The translations under genes and the position numbers were made by a program. Below are positions 14,170-20,343 of a DNA stretch of 20,343 nt, piece by piece. The stretch lies in NCBI GenBank assembly GCA_035550595.1, contig DASZOV010000064.1, forward strand, positions 1-20,343. The letters are read 5' to 3'. Under the pieces are notes generated by a model. The model did not search any database, was not told the origin of the DNA, and worked only from the letters and a program-made list of their open reading frames with translations. The stretch is from CALFMR01 sp035550595 (GTDB taxonomy: Bacteria > Acidobacteriota > Vicinamibacteria > Vicinamibacterales > SCN-69-37). How positions within the stretch are numbered: position 1 is the stretch's first letter; the number at the start of each line of letters is the position of its first letter.

Positions 14170-15201
14170 ATGAAAGTGTTCGTGACCGGAGTCGACGGTT
14201 ACGTCGGGTCGGTCCTCGCACCGTATCTGCTCGACCGCGGCCTGGACGTCGTCGGGCTCGACACCGGCTTTTACCGGGACGGCTGGCTCTACACTGACAA
14301 CCGTGCCCAGGCCAGGAGTCCGCTGACGCTGCGGAAGGATCTGCGCGGCATCTCGGTCGAGGATCTCGCCGGCTGCGACGCGGTCGCTCACCTCGCCGAG
14401 CTGTCGAACGACCCGCTCGGTGAGAACAATCCGGCCGTCACCTGGAAGATCAACCACGCCGGCTCGGTGGCGCTGGCGAAGACGGCCGAACGCGCGGGCA
14501 TCCAGCGCTTCGTCTACATGTCGTCGTGCAGCGTGTACGGCGCCGGGTCGGGCGACGTGTTGGACGAGCGGACGCCACCCAACCCGCAGACGACTTACGC
14601 GGAGTGCAAGGTCAAGGTCGAACAGGACGTCGGCGCCATGGCGGGCGACGCGTTCTGTCCGGTGTTCCTGCGCAACGCCACGGCCTACGGCCCGTCGCCC
14701 CGCATGCGCTTCGACATCGTCATCAACGACCTCTCTGCGCTCGCCTGGACGACGCATCGCATCGCGATGACGAGCGACGGCAGTCCGTGGCGCCCGGTCG
14801 TGCACGTCGAGGACATGTGCGAAGCGGTGTATCGGAGCCTCATCGCGCCCGCCGACGCGGTCCGCGGCAAGATCTTCAACGTCGGCCAGAACACGGAGAA
14901 CTACCGCATCCGCGAGATCGCGGAACTGGTCGCCGCCGAGTTCCCCGGCTGCGAGATCAGCATCGGCAGCAACCGCGGCGACAATCGCAGTTACCGCGTG
15001 TCGTTCGATCGCATCCACGCCGAGCTGCCGGGTTTCCAGTGCCGGCACACGGCCCGCGACGGGGCCCGGCAGCTCCGAGAGCTCTTCACCCGCATCGAGA
15101 TGGCGCCCGAGACGTACCAGTTCCGCGCGTTCACGCGTCTCAAGCAGCTCAAGTATCTGCAGCGCACGCACCAGATCGATCAGGACTTCTTCTGGCGGTG
15201 A
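14170..15201 (+). CDS. NAD-dependent epimerase/dehydratase or ketoreductase (extended SDR)
   Basis: A 343-residue extended SDR with the glycine motif TGVDGYVG (6-13), the D36-containing second strand (VVGLDTGF), SSCSVYG at 118-124 and the catalytic pair Y143-x3-K147 in TYAECK. It ends with an unusual YQFRAFTRLKQLKYL helix and DQDFFWR. It lies 8 bp after the C-methyltransferase and 1 bp before the RmlC-like gene. In antibiotic deoxysugar pathways the same trio (C-methyltransferase, epimerase, ketoreductase) acts in sequence on a dTDP-4-keto sugar, so a C-4 reductase or epimerase role is plausible; this is inference from context. The ATG at 14170 is the only sensible start, since the Rossmann strand begins at residue 2. 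Confidence 0.9.
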   Translation: MKVFVTGVDGYVGSVLAPYLLDRGLDVVGLDTGFYRDGWLYTDNRAQARSPLTLRKDLRGISVEDLAGCDAVAHLAELSNDPLGENNPAVTWKINHAGSVALAKTAERAGIQRFVYMSSCSVYGAGSGDVLDERTPPNPQTTYAECKVKVEQDVGAMAGDAFCPVFLRNATAYGPSPRMRFDIVINDLSALAWTTHRIAMTSDGSPWRPVVHVEDMCEAVYRSLIAPADAVRGKIFNVGQNTENYRIREIAELVAAEFPGCEISIGSNRGDNRSYRVSFDRIHAELPGFQCRHTARDGARQLRELFTRIEMAPETYQFRAFTRLKQLKYLQRTHQIDQDFFWR

Positions 15202-15202
15202 G

Positions 15203-15784
15203 ATGCGGTTCGCTCCCCTCTCGATCGTCGGCGCACGGCTCGTCCGCACGGACGTCCACGTCGACGTGCGCGGATCGTTCGCCCGCCTGTTCTCCGCGGA
15301 CGAGTTCGCCGCTGAAGGGCTTCCGGCGGTCATGGTGCAAACGAATCTCTCGCGCAACGTCCGGCGCGGCACCGTGCGCGGCCTGCACTTCCAGTGGCCG
15401 CCGTCGGCCGAGGGCAAGCTCGTCCGCTGCGTACGGGGACGACTCCACGACGTCCTGCTGGATCTCCGACCAGATTCGCCGACCTACCTGCGGCACGAGG
15501 CCGTGCGCCTCGACGAATCGGACAGCGACGCCGTGTTCATTCCGCCGGGCGTCGCGCACGGCTTCCAGACACTCGCCGACGACACGGACGTGCTCTATCA
15601 GATGAGCGACGTCTACGCGCCCGACCTCGCGTCGGGCGTCCGCTGGAACGATCCGGCGTTCGGTATCCGCTGGCCCGAGGCGGCCACCGTGATCGCCGAT
15701 CGCGATGCCGGATATCCGGACTTCGACGCCGATCGCTTCGCGCGCGAGTTTCGCGAGCGGCAGGGACGGGAGACGCGGCGGTGA
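15203..15784 (+). CDS. rfbC: dTDP-4-dehydrorhamnose 3,5-epimerase family protein (RmlC-like)
   Basis: A 193-residue cupin-fold sugar epimerase. The RmlC active site is intact: H62 in VRGLHFQ (general base), K72 in GKLVRC, Y132 in DVLYQMSD (general acid) and D168 near the end; PPGVAHGFQTL is the family signature. Length is as in RmlC (about 180-200). It inverts C-3 and/or C-5 of an NDP-4-keto-6-deoxyhexose. Because it sits in a C-methyl sugar cassette with no RmlA, RmlB or RmlD nearby, the product is not necessarily rhamnose; an EvaD-like 5-epimerase is an alternative. The start is 1 bp after the SDR stop and the end overlaps the next gene by 4 bp (GTGA), so translation is probably coupled. 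Confidence 0.92.
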   Translation: MRFAPLSIVGARLVRTDVHVDVRGSFARLFSADEFAAEGLPAVMVQTNLSRNVRRGTVRGLHFQWPPSAEGKLVRCVRGRLHDVLLDLRPDSPTYLRHEAVRLDESDSDAVFIPPGVAHGFQTLADDTDVLYQMSDVYAPDLASGVRWNDPAFGIRWPEAATVIADRDAGYPDFDADRFAREFRERQGRETRR

Positions 15785-17178
15785 GCGACGCGCCAGGCCA
15801 CGACGACCGCGTGGGACGGGCGATTCATGCCTTCGTCGCCGAGCTCTATCCGATCTGCCGCAGCATCACCGGCCACGGCGTCCGCCGAACGCTGGGCCTG
15901 ATCCAGCGGGAGATCCCGCTGGCGATCCACGAGGTGCCCACGGGCACGCGCGTCTTCGACTGGGAGGTGCCGCCCGAGTGGAACATCCGGCGCGCTTCGG
16001 TTCGCGATCGCCATGGCCGCGTCCTCGTCGATTTCGCTGATCACAATCTTCACATCGTCAGCTACTCGGAGCCCGTCCAAGCGAAGATCGAGGCCGACGA
16101 CCTGCGCCCGCACCTGCACACGCTTCCCGATCACCCCGACTGGATTCCCTACCGGACGAGCTACTACAGCCGAACCTGGGGATTCTGCCTGCGGCATCGC
16201 GATCTCGGCGCGCTGGCCGACGGGCCCTACGACGTGCTCGTCGACAGCTCGTTGACCCGCGGATCGCTGACCTACGGCGAGGCCGTCATCGGCGGCGCCA
16301 CGCGGGACGAGGTGCTGCTCTTCGCGCACTGCTGCCACCCGTCGCTCGCCAACGACAACACGAGCGGCATGGCCGTGGCGACCTGGCTCGCGCGCTGGCT
16401 CGCGAGCGAGCCGCGACGCTTCACCTATCGGGTCGTATTCGCGCCGGGGACGATCGGGTCGCTCTGCTGGCTGCAGCGGAACGAACGACGGTTGTCGCGC
16501 GTGCGGCACGGCCTGGTGCTGGCCCTGCTCGGCGATCCTTCCGCGCTCACCTACAAACAGACGCCCAGCGGCCACGCCGAGATCGACGACATCGTGCGCT
16601 ACGTTCTCGCCGAGCCGCCGCGGGCGGGCCGCGTCATCCCGTTCGAGCCCTACGGGTACGACGAGCGGCAACTGTGTTCACCGGGATTCGATCTGCCTGT
16701 CGGCCGCCTGACCCGCGCCGTCAACGGCGGCTATCCCGAGTACCACTCGTCGGCCGATGACCTCACGCTCGTCACACCCGAGCGTCTCGCGCAAAGTCTC
16801 GAGGCCTGCCGGCGCATCGTCGATGTGATCGAGGGTAACGGCCGTTACCGGAATCTCAGTCCGAAGGGCGAGCCGAGGCTGGGCGCGCGCGGTCTCTACG
16901 GGTCGGTCGGAGGGCGGGAGCCGAAGACGCACGAGCGCGCGATGTTGTGGACGCTCAGCCGATCGATGGGAGAGACATCCCTCCTCGACATTGCCGCGCA
17001 GTCTGGCCTGGGGTTCGACGCCATCCGCGATGCCGCGCGCGCCCTCGAACGTGCGCATCTGCTGCGGCCGGTCGCGACCGCCCCAACAACCAGGCGCACT
17101 GCAGCGCGGAAGCCACCACGACACGCCAGCCGATCACGATCGGGGCGCACCGGGCGGACGAAGCGAGCGGCCCGATGA
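15781..17178 (+). CDS. DUF4910/DUF2172 aminopeptidase-like zinc hydrolase with winged-helix tail
   Basis: A 465-residue protein of the DUF4910 (M28 peptidase-like) family. The opening AELYPICRSITGHGVRRTLG (about 20-39), HEVPTGTRVFDWEVPPEWNI and LVDSSLTRGSLTYGE are diagnostic. Zinc ligands are visible in HCCHPSLANDNTSG (H183, H186, D192) and EYHSSADDL (H322). After the catalytic domain, residues about 385-430 (TLSRSMGETSLLDIAAQSGL) look like a winged helix-turn-helix. The last 30 residues are strongly basic. These proteins recur in LPS and deoxysugar clusters but no substrate is firmly known; trimming an amide or acyl group from a sugar intermediate is a guess. The GTG start at 15781 overlaps the RmlC-like stop by 4 bp; open frame further upstream lies inside that gene. 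Confidence 0.9.
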   Translation: MSDAPGHDDRVGRAIHAFVAELYPICRSITGHGVRRTLGLIQREIPLAIHEVPTGTRVFDWEVPPEWNIRRASVRDRHGRVLVDFADHNLHIVSYSEPVQAKIEADDLRPHLHTLPDHPDWIPYRTSYYSRTWGFCLRHRDLGALADGPYDVLVDSSLTRGSLTYGEAVIGGATRDEVLLFAHCCHPSLANDNTSGMAVATWLARWLASEPRRFTYRVVFAPGTIGSLCWLQRNERRLSRVRHGLVLALLGDPSALTYKQTPSGHAEIDDIVRYVLAEPPRAGRVIPFEPYGYDERQLCSPGFDLPVGRLTRAVNGGYPEYHSSADDLTLVTPERLAQSLEACRRIVDVIEGNGRYRNLSPKGEPRLGARGLYGSVGGREPKTHERAMLWTLSRSMGETSLLDIAAQSGLGFDAIRDAARALERAHLLRPVATAPTTRRTAARKPPRHASRSRSGRTGRTKRAAR

Positions 17179-17191
17179 CGCGAGAAGAGCC

Positions 17192-17854
17192 ATGCGCGAC
17201 CTAGCCTTCCTCCACGCCTCGTCCCGCACGCCGCTGCGCGTCCTCTGCGTCGGTGCGCATTGCGACGACATCGAGATCGGCTGCGGCGGCGCGTTGTTGT
17301 GCCTGCAGGCCGCGAAACGCCCGATCACCATCGACTGGGCGGTGCTGACCGGCGAACGCCCGCGCCAGGCCGAGACGCGCCGCGGCATGGCTGCGCTCGT
17401 CCGCCGTTCGTCACGCGGCGTGCTGCGCTTCGGCCAACTTCGGGACGGACGTCTCCCGGCGCAGTACGAAGAAGCCAAGGCGTTCGCCGAGGGGTTGAAA
17501 GATCGGCAACCCGACGTCATCTTCTGCCACGAACGCGGCGACCGCCATCAGGATCACCGCGTCGTCAACGAGCTCGTGTGGAACACGTTTCGTGACCACG
17601 TCGTGCTGGAATACGAGATCCCCAAATGGGATGGCGGGCTCGGCCAGCCGAACGTCTACATGCCGGTGACCGCTGCGCAGGCGCGCCGGAAAGTTGCAAC
17701 CCTCCTGCGCGTGTACGGCACGCAGACGCACCGCGACTGGTTTTCCGCGGAGACTTTCATGGCCATGCTCCGCCTGCGAGGATTGGAATGTCGATCGCCG
17801 AGCGGGCTGGCTGAAGGCTTTCACGGCCGCAAACTGCGTCTCACGATCGGCTAG
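17192..17854 (+). CDS. PIG-L family deacetylase
   Basis: A 220-residue zinc-dependent N-deacetylase of the PIG-L/LmbE family. The first zinc motif is VGAHCDDIEIGCGG with H23 and D26; the second is RHQDHRVVN with H119-Q-D121-H122. Family members remove N-acetyl groups from GlcNAc-containing lipids or small glycosides. Here it most likely deacetylates an aminosugar, either in the same pathway as the C-methyltransferase or on the assembled glycan. The ATG at 17192 has an AGAAGAG ribosome site about 5 bp ahead and is 13 bp after the DUF4910 stop; the open frame upstream overlaps that gene and was discarded. It is last in the five-gene cassette and converges on the minus-strand fusion gene. Confidence 0.92.
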   Translation: MRDLAFLHASSRTPLRVLCVGAHCDDIEIGCGGALLCLQAAKRPITIDWAVLTGERPRQAETRRGMAALVRRSSRGVLRFGQLRDGRLPAQYEEAKAFAEGLKDRQPDVIFCHERGDRHQDHRVVNELVWNTFRDHVVLEYEIPKWDGGLGQPNVYMPVTAAQARRKVATLLRVYGTQTHRDWFSAETFMAMLRLRGLECRSPSGLAEGFHGRKLRLTIG

Positions 17855-17907
17855 CCGAACCGCGGCGGCCGCCGTTCGACGCGATCTCCGAAAATCGCCA
17901 GCGCACG

Positions 17908-19314
17908 TCAGTCCTTCGGCTGCCGCCGTTCGCAGAGCAGCAGCCGATTGCTGGCGCTGTCTCCTTCCATCGCCTCGACGACGACGAAGCCCTGCCTCGA
18001 GAGGACCGCGCGCAGGTTGTCCTCGGTGTACCAGGAGAAGTGCCCCGGCGGAAAGAGCACTCGACCTTCGGGATTCCGGCGCCGCACACGCGGATCGTCC
18101 CACGCCCTGAAATCCACGACCAGCCACCGGTCCGCGAACTGGGCAAAGGTCGCAACCACCTGCTCGAAGTTCAGATCGAGCCGGAAAATCAGGTCGAGCA
18201 TGACGTCGAGCGCGAGCACCATGTCGCATCGAAGGCGGGACGTCGCCGGCCGAAGCGCGCGGCCGCAGAGCCCCATCGCCGGCGAGGGATTGGCGATGTC
18301 CATGACGAGCGGCAGGATGTCGAGCTTCTCGGCCTTCGCGACGGCATAAAGACCACCGACGGCGGCAGCGTTCGTATCGAGCACGACGACGCGCGCGCCT
18401 GCCGCCGCGGCACAGGCCGCCGGCCAGGGTTCGGCGGCCTCCGTGCAGAGCACGGACAGAGGACGTGCTGTCGTCAGGGCCCGATGGATCGATCGCTGCC
18501 GTGTGGACCAGGCCGGCGAGGGATCGCGGTCGGCGAGCGCGGTCTTCGGCGCGTCGATCGGCGGAGGAGGCATGTCGATCCGCTCGACCGACGCGCGCAG
18601 GGCCTCGACGACAGCCAGGTGATCATAGGGCTCGCGGGCCCTCGGCATGACCCGTGTCCGCACGCGCTCGTACAGCGACGCCATCCGACCTGTGACCATG
18701 GCCCACGGGCTGCCGACCCTCCGCACGAGGGCATACTCATCGGCGGTGAGGCTCAGGTGCGGATCGCGGAGCAGGGCCCGAGCAATCCGTCCATGTCCGG
18801 CGGCCATCATCTGCAGCGGCCAGACGAAGTGCTGCATGAACTGATTGCGTCCGAGCCACTCGCGGCCGTCCACGAGCGGCACGATCGACGCGAAGTCGAC
18901 GAAGCGCGGTCGGCACCCGTCGAACACGATGTTGAACGGATTCGCGTCCTGTGTCGTCATGCCCTCGCGCGCCAGCTCGAGCTCGAGGTCCAGGACGAAT
19001 GACGCAGCGTCCTTGAACATGGCGTCGCACCAGGCGAACGGATAGGCAACGAAGGACAGCACGTCGTGCTGAACGACCAGGGCGTAGCCGTCGAGTCGAA
19101 GGTCGGTCAGTCGAGTCTTGACGAGGAAGCCCCGTTCGACGAGCGTGTCGATCGCGCCACGCGCGAAGAGGCCCTCGTAGAAGTCCGCCCGCCAGGCGGT
19201 GAGCCCACGGTAGAGATGATCGCGCCACCAGAAGAGGCGGCCGTTCGGGTCGCCGAGAAACCAGCCATCGAACTGGATCTCGTCGGTCGGAATCCCCCGC
19301 CGTTCGTCACTCAT
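17908..19314 (-). CDS. Kinase-like/methyltransferase-like fusion protein, function unknown (NoeA-like family)
   Basis: A 468-residue protein of two parts. The N-terminal half (about 15-240) contains TTQDANPFNIVFDG followed by RPRFVDFAS: D123-x4-N128 and D140-F141 have the spacing of the catalytic HRDxxxxN and DFG elements of kinase and aminoglycoside-phosphotransferase folds. The C-terminal half (about 285-468) resembles class I SAM methyltransferases of the family with an LPLVMDIANPSPA segment and a DMVLALDVMLDLI strand. Where the glycine-rich SAM motif should be, it reads VLCTEAAEPWPAAC (288-301), without the G-x-G-x-G pattern, so methyltransferase activity is doubtful. Similar two-part proteins sit in polysaccharide loci and are sometimes labelled methyltransferase or nodulation protein NoeA; this naming is from memory. 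It follows the ABC ATPase by 164 bp. ATG 19314 was chosen because the fold starts shortly after (EIQFDGWFLGDP). Confidence 0.7.
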   Translation of the reverse strand: MSDERRGIPTDEIQFDGWFLGDPNGRLFWWRDHLYRGLTAWRADFYEGLFARGAIDTLVERGFLVKTRLTDLRLDGYALVVQHDVLSFVAYPFAWCDAMFKDAASFVLDLELELAREGMTTQDANPFNIVFDGCRPRFVDFASIVPLVDGREWLGRNQFMQHFVWPLQMMAAGHGRIARALLRDPHLSLTADEYALVRRVGSPWAMVTGRMASLYERVRTRVMPRAREPYDHLAVVEALRASVERIDMPPPPIDAPKTALADRDPSPAWSTRQRSIHRALTTARPLSVLCTEAAEPWPAACAAAAGARVVVLDTNAAAVGGLYAVAKAEKLDILPLVMDIANPSPAMGLCGRALRPATSRLRCDMVLALDVMLDLIFRLDLNFEQVVATFAQFADRWLVVDFRAWDDPRVRRRNPEGRVLFPPGHFSWYTEDNLRAVLSRQGFVVVEAMEGDSASNRLLLCERRQPKD

Positions 19315-19470
19315 GGCTGGTCGTCCGGTCGAGCAGATGGAGGGCGAAGGCGTGAACGGCCGATCGGCAGCCTCAAACGCGTCGAGTGCCACCACATGAC
19401 GCGCAGCACGAACGGAGACGACTCGAGATCGCGGCCTGCCAGCGGCATCACGCACGCGTGTGGATGAAAA

Positions 19471-19491
19471 TCGCGCCGCTAGTCGCGGCGC
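19471..19491 (-). terminator. Hairpin spanning the ABC ATPase stop codon, possible terminator
   Basis: Read on the minus strand, GCGCCGC-GACTA-GCGGCGC is a perfect 7-bp stem with a 5-nt loop, followed by GATTTTC. The TAG stop codon of the ATPase begins inside the loop. The T-tract is only four bases, so termination would be weak; it may attenuate expression of the fusion gene downstream. Confidence 0.4.
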
Positions 19492-20343
19492 CACTCTCCG
19501 TGGGCAGCCGCCGTGAGCGACGGCGTCAGCTCCCAGCGAGCCTGGAGCGCCACGGTTCCCGTCTCGCGCGCGTCGCCGACGACCGAGAACGGATAGGCCT
19601 TGCGTCGCTCGTCGTACGCGTCGCTGCGGCCGTGGCCGCGCACGTAGACCGACACGACGTAGAACCCCGGCAAGAGCGCGAGGGTCGGCAGGTGGAGTGT
19701 GATCGTGCCGTCGCCCTCGACCGGCCCGACGGCGCCGCTGCGCGCGGTGTTGGTGCCGAAGCAGTGCGCGCCGCTGGCGCTGTGGATTTCGATGCCGAAC
19801 GACGGCTCCTGGATCGGCTCGACGGCACGGTAGTGCACGCGGATGGCGACGTCGCCGTTCGACGGCACGACGCCCGGGGTGGACTCGTCGCCCGACACGA
19901 TCTCGACGCCGCGAATCCGGAACACGGTGCTTTCGTCTTCCGTCCAGTCGAACGTCGGCATCGTCGAGGTGCGGTGATGGTGAATGGCGTCGACTGGATC
20001 GCCGTCGAAGGTGACGACGCCGCGGCGCATCACGATGACGCGCGTGCACAGCTCCGTGATGGCCGGGAGGTTGTGCGACACGAAGACCACCGGAACGCCA
20101 GCCGCAATCATCCGCCGCATGTGCTGCACGCACTTGTCCTGGAACGCCGCGTCACCGACGCTCAGGACCTCGTCGATGATCATCACGTCCGGGTTCAGGT
20201 GCGCCGCAATGGCGAACCCGAGGCGGGCGTTCATGCCCGACGAGTAGCGCTTGACCTGCGTGTCGATGAAGTCGCTGACGCCGGCGAACTCGACGATCTC
20301 GTCGAAGCGCGCCTTGATCTCGGCGCGCTTCATGCCCATGATC
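19479..20343 (-). CDS. Wzt-like polysaccharide ABC transporter ATP-binding protein (partial, N-terminus outside window)
   Basis: The last 288 residues of an ABC ATPase; the frame runs off the window edge, so the Walker A motif is missing from view. Visible are the lead-in GMKRAEIKARFDEIVEFAGV typical of polysaccharide exporters, the signature region YSSGMNARLGFA, Walker B with MIIDEVLSVGD, and the switch histidine in VFVSHN. After the ATPase comes a tail of about 160 residues (RIRGVEIVSGDES to the end) with a beta-sandwich pattern, matching the Wzt C-terminal carbohydrate-binding domain that recognises the capped glycan terminus. Its partner should be the Wzm-like permease at 8298. The intact family protein is about 400-440 residues, so roughly 120-150 are outside the window. 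Confidence 0.93.
   Translation of the reverse strand, partial: IMGMKRAEIKARFDEIVEFAGVSDFIDTQVKRYSSGMNARLGFAIAAHLNPDVMIIDEVLSVGDAAFQDKCVQHMRRMIAAGVPVVFVSHNLPAITELCTRVIVMRRGVVTFDGDPVDAIHHHRTSTMPTFDWTEDESTVFRIRGVEIVSGDESTPGVVPSNGDVAIRVHYRAVEPIQEPSFGIEIHSASGAHCFGTNTARSGAVGPVEGDGTITLHLPTLALLPGFYVVSVYVRGHGRSDAYDERRKAYPFSVVGDARETGTVALQARWELTPSLTAAAHGEWRRD

Noticed and set aside
17857..17877. Imperfect hairpin between the converging PIG-L and fusion genes
   Set aside because: Two 4-bp stems with a mismatch, a 3-nt loop and no T-tract; too weak to annotate as a terminator.

Overview
The window is GC-rich, almost fully coding DNA with no RNA genes, insertion sequences or CRISPR. It looks like one end-to-end cell-surface polysaccharide locus. 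The set exosortase (XrtA/EpsH type), EpsI, TPR lipoprotein (PrsT type), PEP-CTERM protein, exosortase-linked amidotransferase and GT4 sugar transferase marks a didermic, biofilm- or EPS-forming environmental bacterium. The base composition and gene mix would suit Acidobacteriota (Vicinamibacteria-like), but this is inference; Proteobacteria and other phyla carry the same system.

Layout. (1) Positions 1-9095, plus strand: tail of an unidentified gene, GT4 glycosyltransferase, asparagine-synthase-like amidotransferase, a PEP-CTERM protein in its own transcription unit (candidate sigma-54 promoter in front, strong intrinsic terminator behind), then exosortase, EpsI, TPR lipoprotein and an ABC-2 polysaccharide export permease. 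(2) 9147-12669, minus strand: GT2 glycosyltransferase, GT4-like glycosyltransferase, SDR sugar epimerase/dehydratase, with 29-bp gaps. (3) 12872-17854, plus strand: a tight five-gene cassette consisting of NDP-sugar C-methyltransferase (TylC3/NovU/EvaC type), SDR reductase/epimerase, RmlC-type epimerase, DUF4910/M28-like zinc hydrolase and PIG-L deacetylase. (4) 17908-20343, minus strand: a kinase-like plus methyltransferase-like fusion protein and the C-terminal part of a Wzt-type ABC ATPase with a carbohydrate-binding tail.

How it fits together (inference): the cassette in (3) makes a C-methylated, possibly amino/deacetylated, deoxysugar. The glycosyltransferases in (1) and (2) assemble a glycan containing it. 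The permease at 8298 and the ATPase at the right edge form the exporter, although they lie about 10 kb apart on opposite strands. The exosortase system processes and anchors PEP-CTERM protein(s) in the same envelope matrix. The nucleotidyltransferase and 4,6-dehydratase needed to start the deoxysugar pathway are not in the window.

Most interesting signals: two sequences with sigma-54 (-24/-12) geometry, one before the PEP-CTERM gene and one abutting the exosortase start; a nested dyad upstream of the PEP-CTERM promoter; and the fusion protein at 17908-19314, which keeps kinase-like D/N/D residues but lacks a recognisable glycine-rich SAM motif.
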